From NCBI GenBank assembly GCA_013396755.1, contig VWZF01004809.1:507563-571562 (forward strand): a DNA stretch of 64,000 nt. Reading direction: 5' to 3'. Below, in pieces: positions 50,039 through 62,472 of the stretch; within the stretch, counting starts at the first letter, position 1, and the number at the start of each line of letters is the position of its first letter. Below the pieces are notes generated by a model. That model was not told the origin of the DNA. It did no database searches and worked only from the letters and a program-made list of their open reading frames with translations. Source of the DNA: Sclerurus mexicanus. Taxonomy: Eukaryota; Chordata; Aves; Passeriformes; Furnariidae. The position numbers were made by a program, and so were the translations under genes.

Positions 50039-50180
50039 TAAAGATGATCAGAAAACAGCCATTACGCGAGGCAGTAGTAGCAATGCTCCACATATTGAGA
50101 AAACTAGAAAAAGAATTGAAAATAACCTAAACACCACACTAAATAAACGTCTTATGTGTATCTACAGCGAGTCAGATTGA
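50039..50180 (+). CDS. Weak candidate terminal exon, unidentified
   Basis: After 'catttccctatacactag' (acceptor AG at 50,037-50,038) the frame reads KDDQKTAITRGSSSNAPHIE, then KTRKRIENNLNTTLNKR, and ends CIYSESD with TGA (50,178-50,180) followed at once by TAG. The hydrophilic K/R/N/S-rich composition would suit a cytoplasmic C-terminal tail. There is no identified upstream exon, and the pyrimidine tract is mediocre. It may be a chance frame. Confidence 0.2.
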
Positions 50181-52775
50181 TAGAGATATTGACTAGTGTA
50201 TGGATATTGGAGCAACAAAAATGAGTGGGTTTAACATGTTGGGTTTTCTCTGGTACTGGCCCTTGTCTGTGTAGTAACACTTCCTTACCCAAAAAGAGAT
50301 GAGTGCTTTCAAAAAGGAAGTCAAGTACAATTCCGTTTTCCACTAATGAGAGATCCATCTTGAGCGGTTCTGGTAGTGAAGAGTGATATTGTGAGGACAT
50401 GCTTCTAACACTCTTTTTATAAAGGGAAGTGCTAAATCAAGGCTTTTTGTGTAGTGTAAATAAATTGAAACTGTTTCTCCTTTTATTTCTAGGTCCTCTT
50501 TTCGTCCAAGTCTGCCTCGCTTGCCAAATTTTAAATACCTGTCACTATGAAGTATGCTCTGAGCCCTTGGCTGATGCTTTTCCTCTAGTGAATAGAACTT
50601 TTTGTCTACTTAACAGATGCCAAACTAGAAATTTGTTAATAAATTTCTATTACTGTCCACTTCCTCAGGCTCCTTTTGTTTTAGCAAAATTGGATTTCAG
50701 AGGAGATACATATCTATTCCTCCTTCATGTCTCAATACTAATTAATATGGACTTAATTAAGCAAAAGGCGGGTTCTACAATTATATAATATATAAGTAAG
50801 TAGCATTGACCTCCTTCTTCCCACAACATATAGATTACTACCATCTAACATTTGCTAGATCACTGTCTTTTCATTTGCCATACTGTTCACCAGACCCAAC
50901 TACGTAATTTGGAATGTTTTAGACCTGCAGCAACTACTTGCTAAAACAAACCAAAAAGAAGAGTTGCTACTGAAACAGATCAGTACCATTTAAAGTTCTC
51001 TTATTACAGCTGCTGTAATTCCTGGTAGAAATAAATAAAACTTCTCAAGCAGCAGCAATGCAAACCTGTCCTTCACCTGACTGAACTCAGTCTAACACTG
51101 AAGTAGTGTGTGGGGTAACAGCATGAACAAAGCAGCTCCCACAGGAGCTGAAGCTCAATGAAAATCTTGCCCTCCATTTAGCATTTAGATATTTGAAGAA
51201 CAGAGACTGATCTGCTGATGGCCTGTGCTCTGTCAGACTTGAAAATATGTGGGTGGCAACAGGATAGTAAGAAGCCTTTACATTGGCATTACTCTTTTTT
51301 TGATTTTTTTTTTTCCTGAGAAAATTTAGTGGCTGAAAAGTGATGAACAAGTCTAACGATAAAATTCAGTATTCCCTGTATTCAGCATCCTCTTGCTGAT
51401 GGCAAGAGCATGTGCCAAGATAAATAGGGGTGTAATTGATTCTGGTTGGAAGCTTTCATCCAGAAATTGTAATAAGTACACGAATGATGTTCAGTAGTGC
51501 TGCTGCATTATCTTCAGGTTACTCTTAGATTTACTTCAATCCTCTTGTGCCCCACAACACTTCTTTCATTCTTCTTTTGTGAGCTGAAAGGAAAGAACAA
51601 AGCTAGAGGCAGGACTACACTAGTGCAAAGATTTCCAAAGCGGAGCAAGTGAAGACATTTAAGCTGTGTCTGAATTGCAGGAACCAAAGTGGAAACTTGG
51701 TCTTGAAGTAAGTCCTTTGGTTATTCTGGGCTTGTGGGCTGGCGGGAAGACACTGGGTGTTGCAGACACGTTCCTGTGCTGCAGACTCAACAAACTCCCC
51801 TGCCACCTGCACAAAGCCTAAGAGAAATCACATCACTGTGAAGAATCATGACTTTTTGCCTACTTCGCTTGGCAGAGAAGTGTTCAGTTATCATTTCTGA
51901 TCAATAGGATGATACTGGTTACAGACCAGGAAGTATGACTTCTTGTGTAGACTGCATGGGTAAATAGAGCCCAAGTACTTGCTGGGGATTTTCATCACTG
52001 TTGTATACACTATTAAACAGATGAAATAGTGTCCAAATACTTTTCTATATATATATGCATTTTCTAGTGTATAATGTAGCTCTATTGGTTAACACTTTGG
52101 AGTTAAGCTCTTATTAGCTACTCTAAGTACTTTCATTTCATGTACAACACAGCTCATTTGTTTTACTAGATATATTTATTATGGTAAGTACTGTAGTAAC
52201 ATCATTCTTCACTGCTCATCCAAAATGGTCATAGGCTGCACATTTAGCCTCATTAAACATACCATGTATTCCATTTTTGATTTGGGAGCAGCACGTCACA
52301 AAAACCTTCACCATTTAGTGGATTCTAACCAACACATCTACAATGCAGTTCAGTTATGTCAAGCCAATCTCTTGAACTTATATTTTCTCACCATGCATTT
52401 CCAAAAAAAGAACACATCTCCATAGATCAACGCCTATAATATCACTACTAATTATTATGCTAATAACTTTGCAAATCTTTTTTAATAGAATTTTCTTTTT
52501 TGTTTTTTTTTTCTTTAGTAGAAATTTAACCAATAAAGAAAGTGACACGCTGGGGTATATATGCATTGAATGTTAGGAACTTCTGTAAACAACTTATGTT
52601 TCTGTTTGTTAATCTTCAGATTTAACACATAACATCAGACCTTCATTTGGTGTAAATAAGTATGGAGCACTCAATCGATAAACCTGTGATTTTACTCAGT
52701 ATCACAGTATATGACCAAAAATACTTTCAATCACATTTGGAAAAAAAAGATTTCAAATTATATTTTTCTCCACAG
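50181..52775. other. Non-coding DNA with one good acceptor-like site
   Basis: At 50,471-50,492 'ctgtttctccttttatttctag' is a textbook-looking acceptor. In one frame it is followed by only 18 codons (SSFRPSLPRLPNFKYLSL) and a stop at 50,548-50,550; in another by a long hydrophobic frame to 50,788. Without a partner I leave it uncalled. The remainder is AT-rich, with a short TA run at about 52,045-52,057. Confidence 0.4.
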
Positions 52776-52955
52776 CATCAACATGAAAGTATTCACAAAG
52801 CGAAAGATCAAGTCATAAATGCTCTGACATACCCGAAACATGCACATACACGTCACAGAGCACGCATACTGATGAGAAATGCATCATTATCCCAGGGCAC
52901 TTCTCTACAGCCCAAGGAAGAGTCTCCGGAAGAGACAGAGCTCTGTGGAGTTGAC
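52776..52955 (+). CDS. Candidate internal or terminal exon, unidentified
   Basis: A strong acceptor 'ttatatttttctccacag' ends at 52,775. Exactly 60 codons follow in phase 0 (HQHESIHKAKDQVINALTYP, then KHAHTRHRARILMRNASLS, ending PEETELCGVD) up to a GAC followed by GTAACA, a weak donor. If the donor is not used, the frame continues 11 more codons and stops at 52,989-52,991, giving a terminal exon. The His/Lys/Arg-rich sequence matches no family known to me. A low-complexity or chance origin is possible, but the pyrimidine tract and frame agreement make it the best plus-strand candidate. Confidence 0.3.
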
Positions 52956-55886
52956 GTAACACAGACAGCTTTAAACATACCAATATATTAATTTCATTCT
53001 CAATTTCAAACAGTAAGAGAAGAAATGCAAAATGGAGATGTCATATTATTATAAAAACCTAGATAATATGAAATTTCTGATAATTTTTCATCTCATGAAT
53101 TCTCCTGTAATCATGAAAGAAGCTTCACTTGCATCTCTAGACTTCTCCAAACTGAATGCACTCTCCTAAAATTAAAAATCAGAAATATGTGAATACATGC
53201 CCTGCGTGTATTAACATGAAGCAGCTGAGGCAACCTAAAAAGCTACTAAAAACTGAGCACTGGTTAGGTTTATGCAGCTTTTCGAGTACCTTACTGTTTG
53301 CTTTTCCCTATCTTGTATGCTTTTGCATAACCAGACATACTGAAAGGTGAGGGCTTCAAGGGAATGAATGGAAGTTTAGAAAATGAATTAGTGGTACTGT
53401 GCTTCATTAAACTAATTTGGCACTGACCAGGGGCCTGTCAAACAGTCTTGAAATATTCTTTTTTTTTTTCTTTCTGTGAAGCAAAATGTTTCTACAACAT
53501 TGTGAAAAAAACTAAGTTGTATACTTATTGTTCCGTGCCTCTGATCAAAATAAGCAGCCTCACCTATTTTTGCAGTTGTTTTATCAACAAGTCCTAATCT
53601 TTGAATAAGCAATCCTGGATTTTGAAGCTAGTCGACTCTCTAATATTTTTCGTATAACTCCCCCCTATGGAGGTATGTATTAAAACATTAACTGTGACCC
53701 TTGGAAACATATAAATAATGTATCTGTCCTCAGGCTTATACAGTAATAAAGATATAAGGCCTGAAAGAATTCCTGGTTTATTCTACTCTATAAGAATAAA
53801 ACCAGTATGTGTTATCACAAAATATAAAAGCAGTAGCTTAACCCAAAGAAGAGACTAAAAGGCAATTCAATTGCAAGGCTTATTGTCCTGAGACCTTCTC
53901 AGGTCCCCATTGGCTTGAAACATGCTCCTATACAACAAGAAAGGATCAGTCCAAGATTGCAAGTGCCAATGGACATTCACTTTTAGGGTAGCAGGTATCA
54001 AAAGAATTCTAATGGTTGCTTATTGCCTGGGGGCGAATGAGATGAGGGGACTTACTCCTAAACAGCTGTCAACAAAAAACCCCACTCCATCAACAGGCAC
54101 TAATTGACATCCCTTCTGACAGGTGCTCTCCTTTAAAACACACTCCTGCACTCTAGGGTGGACACACAGAAAATTTATCCAAAAGCTGTCAGTGTGACAG
54201 TTTTCATGACAAATAGTCCACAGAAATGAGGCAAAAGCATGTGCAGTGTTATCTAAATCCCCCTCTAAAATGAATAATTTAAAATCGGAAATTCACATGC
54301 CATTTAAACTATATCTTTATTTGAGGTGTTCTTCCATGAGGCAGCTGTGGTCAGAGTTCAGTCATTTCCATCCCTTGTGCACAACACAACCTGGAGGAAG
54401 TGAGTACAGGAGTAGGTAGAGAGGAAGAATTTGTAGCTCATATCTGCACAAACTGAGGACAGTCAGAGGCCAGACTTTAGATGGTCTGATGTTAAGATTT
54501 TCAACAAAGCTTAAGTAAGTCAGGTATTCACTGTCACTGGGAACTGTGTGTCAGAGTCCTTTAAGCTTGTTTAGAAAGCTCAGCTTAAATTAAAGGCAAA
54601 AAGCTTGGGTATTAATGTTCTCAGGCTTGGTGTTCCACCAGTCCAGTTTGTTTTGACAGCATGCCCGCTTAGAAAGTGGTTCCTTAGATTTAAGCCTGGA
54701 TTTCCAACAGGGCTGTCAATTTGTATTCTCAGTGGCAGCAGGTCTCATTAGTGGCATTTGTGGTTTGTTTCAGTCATGACTCAACAAATACCAAGCTCCC
54801 CGGATTGGCTATACTGGAATGTTATATAAAAATCATTAGAAATTTTCAAAACCATGACTACAAAATCTACTTCAGTTAACGGAAATGCTGAGATGTGTTC
54901 TAATGGCTCAAACACATTAGTTGTAAGCAGGCAATCACATTTTTGACTGAGTGAAACACTACAAAACTGCCTTTTGCTGCTTCATTTTTGGACTCTGGAA
55001 TTCTTCGTTATGGCACCAAACTATACATGTCTCGTTGCTGAAAAATAATCATCCCGGATTTTACTTGCCAATCAAAATGAAATACTAAGAAGTTTCCACA
55101 CCAGACAGAACCATAGACTGCTCCTTCAAAGCCATTCCAACCTGTAGCAGCCCCTGTTGCCTGATGCAAACAGGAAAATGAAGGTGATAAGAAAAGGAAG
55201 GTGGGTTCTGGAAGTGCAGATGCAGGTCGAGGGTGCTGTGCCACCAGGGTGGTGAAAGGAATGTGTGTGTTAACAACAAACAGGCAGGTGTCAGTGACAC
55301 CGCAGGGAATGAAGTAATTCAGTGACACAAGGAAGGAAGGGAGAAAAACAGTTCCAACCGGGTGTGTAAGTGAAGGACTTTCCCTAAGAGATGGAGGGTT
55401 GTAGAGAACTGAACAGATTGGAAAAATAGAATGACTGGATGAATCATGGATTTGAAATTTAAAATTCTACTACTTCTGACAGCACGGTTTTACTTAGAAA
55501 AAGGCTATGGAAATGACATTTTCTGCCTCAAGAGATCTACAAACAATGCTTGTTCTGTGTTAGATGTGCACACTTGAAGATGAACCCTCCCCAAGCTCCT
55601 CTTCTCACTCCCCTCCAAATTTTTCCTGTCTTTCTTTATTAAAAAAGCAGCATTTATTCTGTGTAACAAAACCTGGTGTTCCCCATGCCAGGAAGGAGGA
55701 AGCAAAAGCCAGACTTCCATTTTTATATTATATTGGTCTCATGATGCTGCCAAGATTAAACTATATTTTACTTTTAAGGAGTCCTGTCAGACACAGTTCA
55801 TGGAGAGATGCAGACTTCACTGCCTTTTTTGTCCCCTGATGCCTAAATTCCTGCAAAAAAACTCTCAAAACCACATTAGTGGAGAT
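52956..55886. other. Non-coding DNA
   Basis: No gene or repeat family is supported. Frames at 55,008-55,328 and 55,505-55,839 occur on both strands in a slightly GC-richer stretch, without splice context. Confidence 0.55.

Positions 55887-55942
<56 letters not shown>
55887..55942 (+). repeat. (GATA)14 microsatellite
   Basis: Fourteen uninterrupted GATA units, 56 bases, with no impurity. Perfect tetranucleotide arrays of this length are usually polymorphic. GATA arrays also contain tandem GATA-factor core sites, but nothing here shows a regulatory role. Confidence 0.98.
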
Positions 55943-55943
<1 letters not shown>

Positions 55944-57688
55944 GCCCTTTTATTGAAACCTTTCAAGGTGCACACTAACAGTGGGTGCTTGCACGTCAGC
56001 CTACTGTTACAGTTTTTATAACTTTCAGTAATTAATATACATGGTATCTATAGCCAAAGCATGGTACCGTTTTCCCCTGTTGCCCACCCTCAGAACTCCT
56101 CTGAACTGCCCCTTGGAGCCCCTCCAAGGGCTCTGAGCTGACTCCTGTTTTGACTACAAGCTGTCTTATTGTCTCAGTTGGAGTTCTTGCAGGTGTTCTT
56201 CAAAACAGCCTGTCCTTGGTAATGTGTGTGAAAGTGCTCAGTGACTTCTAAATAGCACCTAAAATGTAAGAAACTTAGGAAAACTTATTCAATTTATATA
56301 ACTCCACAAAAATGTATAAAATGCAAATAAAAATCCTTAGGCATCACTCCTTTGGAATCTCCATAAAAATACTAATTCCCAGATTCAGTCAGAAATGTGG
56401 CTATCAAAGCTAAGATGAAGTTTCTCAGCAGACATAATCTGAGCCTACCCTATAGTTATAGTATCAGCACTGCCCATACATAGTCACATCCCTGTTAGGG
56501 ATACACCAGATCCCAACACATCAGTCCAGAGATAAGAATAAGCTCTGTAGGAACAGGGTATTGTGCTGGGGGATTTGTTTGTTTGTTTGCCTCCTCAAAA
56601 TAACAGCTTTGCCATCCTATCCCCCAAAGCAACTGCTTCATTTCACAATTCTGCTTAGGCAATCCAATAGCTTTTGCTCTCAGAGTGCTTTGAAGTCCAG
56701 GTAAAAACAACAACAGCTAATTTGTCCATCTTTCCTTTTCCTAAAAGGAAAGAAATTTGGCTTTTGGACATGGTGAATAAGATGAAATTATCTGAGTGGA
56801 CACGTTGAGCAATTCCTGACATTTGCTATTGTACATGGTTGAAGTAAGTCCCCATAACTTGTACACATCCAATATTCTTTCAGTTTTGGTGCTCATAACA
56901 AATTTTTCTTACTTCATTTAGCACTTTTTTGTTCCTCACTCCTGTGATATTATAAAGAGATGATAATACATTTACAGTTACTACTTATATATTTAATGGA
57001 GAGGAAGCAGCCAAGAGATTTAAATGCTCAGCAGAATTTCCTCCAATTATGAATAAATATAAACAGCACTTCCAGGAGTACTTTAGTCTTTTGTTGTCAT
57101 TTCTGTGCCCTTATTTGATAACTCATAATTTTCCATTACTGTGCTCTCATAGTCTTTGTAGTCAGTCAGCTTTAGTACAGAACACCAATTTTTCCAGGAT
57201 GACACTTGAAAATAAGATATTAGAGGCCTGTTGTGCTAATCATCAATTAGAGCCCACAGCAGATCCAGCAGCAGTGTCAGTGGACTGTTTTGTAATAGGC
57301 TGAGCTATACTCATACTGGTTTGTCTATATTTATTCCCAGAATCATGTGAGTGTGAGCATCAGTATCCCAACAGGGACAAATGGATATCCTTGCAGTATA
57401 TTATGGATATTTTCTTAGTCACTCCACCTGGTCTGATTTAGGGTGTTATTGCTTAAAAACAATCTTCACTGATGTCAATAAAACTGAGAAAAGAATTCAG
57501 AATAATTTCATCTAATGGTTTGTAAATAGTCTTGTCTAGGATCTGCATCCAAGCATTTTCCCCAAGTATTTAAGTCTTAATCTTCTAATCCTGGGCTTCT
57601 CCAACATAGCCCCAAGGCCTAAAACCTAACTAAATTGAAGGTCATGTAAATTTAGATCCAATTAAATATATTAATGGGTAATACCATT
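55943..57688. other. Non-coding DNA with (TTTG)4
   Basis: A short (TTTG)4 lies at 56,574-56,589. The minus-strand frame at 56,495-56,713 and the plus-strand frame at 57,049-57,303 show no gene context. Confidence 0.55.
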
Positions 57689-57726
57689 AAAAACAAACAA
57701 ACAAGCAAACAAACAAAAACAAACAC
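57689..57726 (+). repeat. (AAAC)n low-complexity tract
   Basis: AAAACAAACAAACAAGCAAAC continues as AAACAAAAACAAACACC. It lies upstream of 'ataaaatcattaaggt' at about 57,744, which faintly recalls the reverse complement of a CR1 end, but the match is too short to call an element. Confidence 0.85.
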
Positions 57727-60700
57727 CAATCCTAAATAACACCATAAAATCATTAAGGTAGTTCAAGAAAAAATAGGACAGTAATTGGACATTGATCTCA
57801 AAGGATCTGCCTGAAAGTTATTGGTGGGGTTTTGGGGAGGGAGTGAAAAGAAGGTTTTCATTTTGTTCTTTTTTTCTTCCAGAAAAAAACCCACAAAAAT
57901 GCGTAGCATCTTGCAAAACTCACGAAGGACACACAGGACAGAAGGATCCCATAATTTTTCTCTTATCTCTAGTATCAATCCTTGCTACATAAGCAAAATG
58001 TGTAGGAAATGCCTGCACGTTGATAACTTCAACAGACTTTAGTTATAGAGAGCTGGCAGTTTTAGATTAGCTGAAAGGCAACCCAGACTTTTCTAATGTG
58101 AAATTCTACAGAGAAGAGATGCAGTTACTAAAGACATGAATTATCTAAAACGCTCGTTATTTTATCAGCAATATAAATTAAAGCAATTGGGCATTCAGAC
58201 ACACTTCAATAATTTCATGCAAAACCTACTGTTTAAAACTGTCAAGTCAACAATCTCTCTGTGGCTGCCAGGAAATTATTCCAAGGTCAACATGTTACAT
58301 AAGCAATCATGAAAAAGCTTATCTGAGACTCGGCAGCTCATGCTGACTCCCCATCATGCAACAATCTCAATTTACCTTTCAGCCAAAGTCATGTTCTAGT
58401 TTCAGTCAAGTAACGGTCCCGTATTAGGTCCCTAAAGAATTTTCACAGTAAATGCACAATCTGAATTGGTTAATAAAGTATTCAATATTAATACCAGAGT
58501 TATCACCAGAGCTGAGGTAGGAAATAAGGCAGTTTTGACAAGTAATCCACCACTGGCTGTTTTTTTCTCAGCAGACATGGATATGGGTATTAGTATTTCT
58601 CCTTTTCTCTCTGAAGTAATTTCACATTCGGATTTGGACTTTTATAGACTTCTTCATTATGACAAATGAAATATTAAGGTATAATTCAGCCTTAGTTTTT
58701 TTAAAGATTTAGCTTCCATTATGTTTTGAGAAATTTATTACTCCAGTTCCTCGTGTTCAAACATCTGAATTCCATTGCACTGCTTCTGCTGCTTGGTTGG
58801 GTAAAGTGATGTTTACTTAACAGGAGCCAGCACTCCTTGAGTGAATAATGAATCCTTGTAGCTACATGGGAAGTGTTCTTATCCATGTGGAAGATTACAT
58901 TTTCATTTAAAGAATAATGTGTGAATGTTCATGACAAAGCAAGCAAAAAATATTAAGAACACAGAGAAAATAAAAAGCAAAAAAACCAATTTCTAAAAAA
59001 AAAATCCCTGGTAACTATGTTTTCTATTTTTGATGTCAGTGCAGAACTGTGACTCACTCATTAAACAAAAGGCTAACAGTATATAAAAAGGGAAGATTTA
59101 TAAAAAGCATAAAGTTTATAACATCACATTCCCATTGGGAGTTCTTGAAGAGAGACATTTTACAAAAGACAGTAACAGTGAGCAAATGCAGACACTGGGG
59201 TTCTTATGGCTGGTTTGATTAGTATCTTTGAGATATCATATATATACATATACAGTTACATATACATATAACACTGAAGGTATAATACTAAACTACATCT
59301 ATGACTTGCACGGATTTTGTGTGTGTTCAATGATAACGTGTTACAGAATTGCAGCAGAGTGTTAACTGCCAGAGCATCCCTGGAGAAAGGGGCGAGTCAG
59401 AGAACACACCATGTGTCAGCGGCGTCCAGGACATCTCAAATGGTAACGGGGACACTACTTGGAGCTGGAGACTGGATTTGCTGTACAGAATTAGAGCTGA
59501 CTATGAGAACAAGAGCGTGCCACAGGTGTTCTAAAATGTCCAAAGAAAGTTTCACACATTTCATGTCAGGTTCAGCTATTTAAAATAGTATTACTCTTTC
59601 TCCAGATTTCCCCCTAGTGCCAGAGGATGCAGCTTCGTATGCTGTCTGTCGAGCACATGCTGTCCATTCCCATGGATAAGCAAACATTTCTCTTTGTCAT
59701 CTGCTAAGTAGGAATAAATAAATAAAAGTTCTACAAATATTATGTGCAATCCAATGTAGGTGAAAATCTCTGAATATTTGAAATTATTTTCCCATCTCAT
59801 CTGTTAAAAAAAAATTATTTGCACTTTATGTTATGATAGAGGAAAACAGAAACATTAGCAGTTCTATTGCTGGTGCACTACCAATTATGTATTTTAAAAA
59901 GTGTTAGTTAAAAATAATAAAATAATCAATAGTTCAATTAAAACTGCAGTCAGCTTTGATTATTTAATTTCAGTATATTAGTTAGATTCACTTAAATGTT
60001 TTTCTTTTTTTATCCAGCGATGAAGAAAACGTAACTGAAATGTTTTCTCTCTGTACAATCCGTATTCTTGTCCTGCCTTGGTTAGCTCTCTTCTTATTAA
60101 TAGCACCCAAGTGAAAATATGGGAGTTCTGTGGCTTGCCTTCTTAATAATGAATAAAGGTGATGCATTGGATGAAACTGCCTCAATAATTTACAAGGTAA
60201 TATCAAGCAAAGACTAACTCTAGTGGTCTGCAGAAAATATATTGCATTAAAAAATGATTTATAAGTTGCATAGATGTTAAAATGTTAAATTTAAGCAGAG
60301 TTTCTAGTCTATTAGTTTGAACACAAAGCAGGGCTTTTTTCCTACTTGTTTTGTTATTTACTATTCATGGCCTTTTGTAGATATATTTAGAGTGCACATT
60401 CTTCTGACACAATGCTCTTCTACCTTCAATTTTACTTCTAGAAGGACAAAACAAAGGGATAGAAGAGTTCACTATAACCACTGCTTCTGTTTTTGAATGT
60501 AAAGTCTAATGCTATTTGTCCCAGGAAAGCAACATGGTGCTCCTGCCTACATCTGGAAAGGGCACAAGTACAGTCACTGATGTACTTCCAAGAAATTTTT
60601 CTCTCCAATTCTTCATCACAATGGAAGAAAACTTGTTTTCATCTGAATTAAAAGACAACTTCCAGTACAGGCTGATCTTGAATGTTTTTGCTGCTTCTGC

Positions 60701-62365
60701 AGTCCTTGCTCCCCATGTGGCACAAAGAAAACAACATTGCCTACACTCACGGTGCGGAACTGTTCCCGGGATAATACAGGAATAGCACAGATTGCTACAG
60801 GGATGTTCATGTAACAGAAATCTTCTGCTTTTTAAATACTGCATGTGGGTTAGAAAATTAGGCACCTTTAAATGGTTTCTAGTCAGTGTGTGACCCTCAC
60901 AATTATTATTTTTAGTGCGTTCAGCTGACTAAACCTGGGTTTTCAACAGGGGCTTGGTATTAAGGATTCTCCTTTTTCCTGGGATACCATCAGACCAAAA
61001 AGCTGCCTGATACTCAGAAGGTGGAAAAGCAATCCACTACGACGTGTCTTCCCTTTGATACTTAAATTCTAAGTTATACAATAGATCACTACTTTTGATT
61101 ATTGAGCATATATTTATACATATACACACAGATTGAATTATGATTTTTTTTTTAAATAATAAATGCACATTATTATGAGATGGCTCATGCCTAACATGTT
61201 TCATGAAACTTTCTCCAAAATCAGTAATGAATAATACTTCCATTACTATCCATGCTATGGGACTTGAATTCTAGCCAGTCAAAAAGATTAAACAAAAAAT
61301 CAGTACAAAACAGACCATGATTCTGGAAGAGGCAATACTAACTTCAGGAATATTAATCATCCAGTCAGAGAAAATAAACAGATTTAGACCAATCACGCAG
61401 TTCATGTTCAGGCTGGAGAAAAAGCACTCTTAAGAAAAAACTTTAAAGTTATTCCTGAGCACAAACTTATTCAAACATAACCTTTTTGTGAAGAGCAAGC
61501 AAACAAATCAGCACTGCAGTATATAAACAAAACAAACAAAAGACAAATGCAGTATTTGCTGTATAATATTTAACCTGATATACTAAAAGTATTTATTGTG
61601 TGTATTGTCTGCAACCTGCCACATTTTAACAGCTAAGTGAAAAAGGATCTAGATTTACTGATATATGGCAAAAAGATTTAGATTATTCATTCCGTCCCTG
61701 CAGAAATGGGCAGTGCCTGACAGGGGACACGGCCACCTTATCCTCTTGCACACAGTACTTATCTCAAAAGAGTAAAGCACAAGAAAAGACACTTTTAGCC
61801 ATGACACAGCCACATACAGAGAAGTAAAGATAAATCAGACGAGCAATGTAAACAGCTCAGCTTTTGCACCTGGAGTATCTATCCCACTGACCAGGACATG
61901 AGATGGGATATTTGAGGATGACAGTGTTGGTGTATTTACAGTCTGGCACTACAGAGCAACTCGGAACAGGCAGGAACTGCCAAGCTGTTTCAGGGAACAG
62001 TAAAACGGTAAGCTGTGCTTTATATCTATTTGCGTTTATAAACAAAGTTCTAATATAAGTCACAGTGAATAGAAAGCAGTGCATATGTATAATTCCTAAG
62101 TTTTTATTAGCACAAGTTTAGATGACATAGTCTAGAAGTAAAACCATGCACTTCCGAATCTGGGAGAGCCTCTCTAAGATGTGATATGCTCACAGATGCA
62201 GGCTGCAACTTATTTTGCAAAGTTATCAACACTGACTTCTTAAAACAATGCAAGTTTTGCAAAATGCAAGAAGACTTTATGTTTCCTTGTCCTGGTAATC
62301 GCGACACATAATTTTTCTGACTTTGAAAAGAGCAACAATAGTGTTATAGTGTGATTACCTTCAGT
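57727..62365. other. AT-rich non-coding DNA
   Basis: An alternating TA/CATA patch lies at 59,233-59,271. A more GC-rich plus-strand frame at 59,349-59,534 (QSVNCQSIPGERGESENTP) begins after an 'acagaattgcag' that could be an acceptor, but there is no pyrimidine tract and no donor. Overlapping frames at 60,512-60,865 run on both strands. Nothing is called. Confidence 0.5.
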
Positions 62366-62472
62366 TAAAAAAAAACCCAAAACAACAACAACAACAAACC
62401 AAACAAAAAAGCCAAACCAAAACAAAACCCTCACAAAAACAAATAAACAAAACCCCACACAAACAAACCCCC
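62366..62472 (+). repeat. 107-base A/C-only low-complexity tract
   Basis: From 62,366 to 62,472 the plus strand is almost purely A and C (AAC, AAAAC, CCAAA and AACCCC units) with one G and very few T. It is degenerate and not a clean microsatellite. The minus strand is T/G-only and translates to the F/V/W-rich end of a 72-codon frame at 62,240-62,458, an artefact. Confidence 0.9.

Noticed and set aside
57740..57780. 'ataaaatcattaaggt' resembling the reverse complement of a CR1 end
   Set aside because: The similarity ends after about 16 bases; the 'ttggaaaagacc' continuation is absent.
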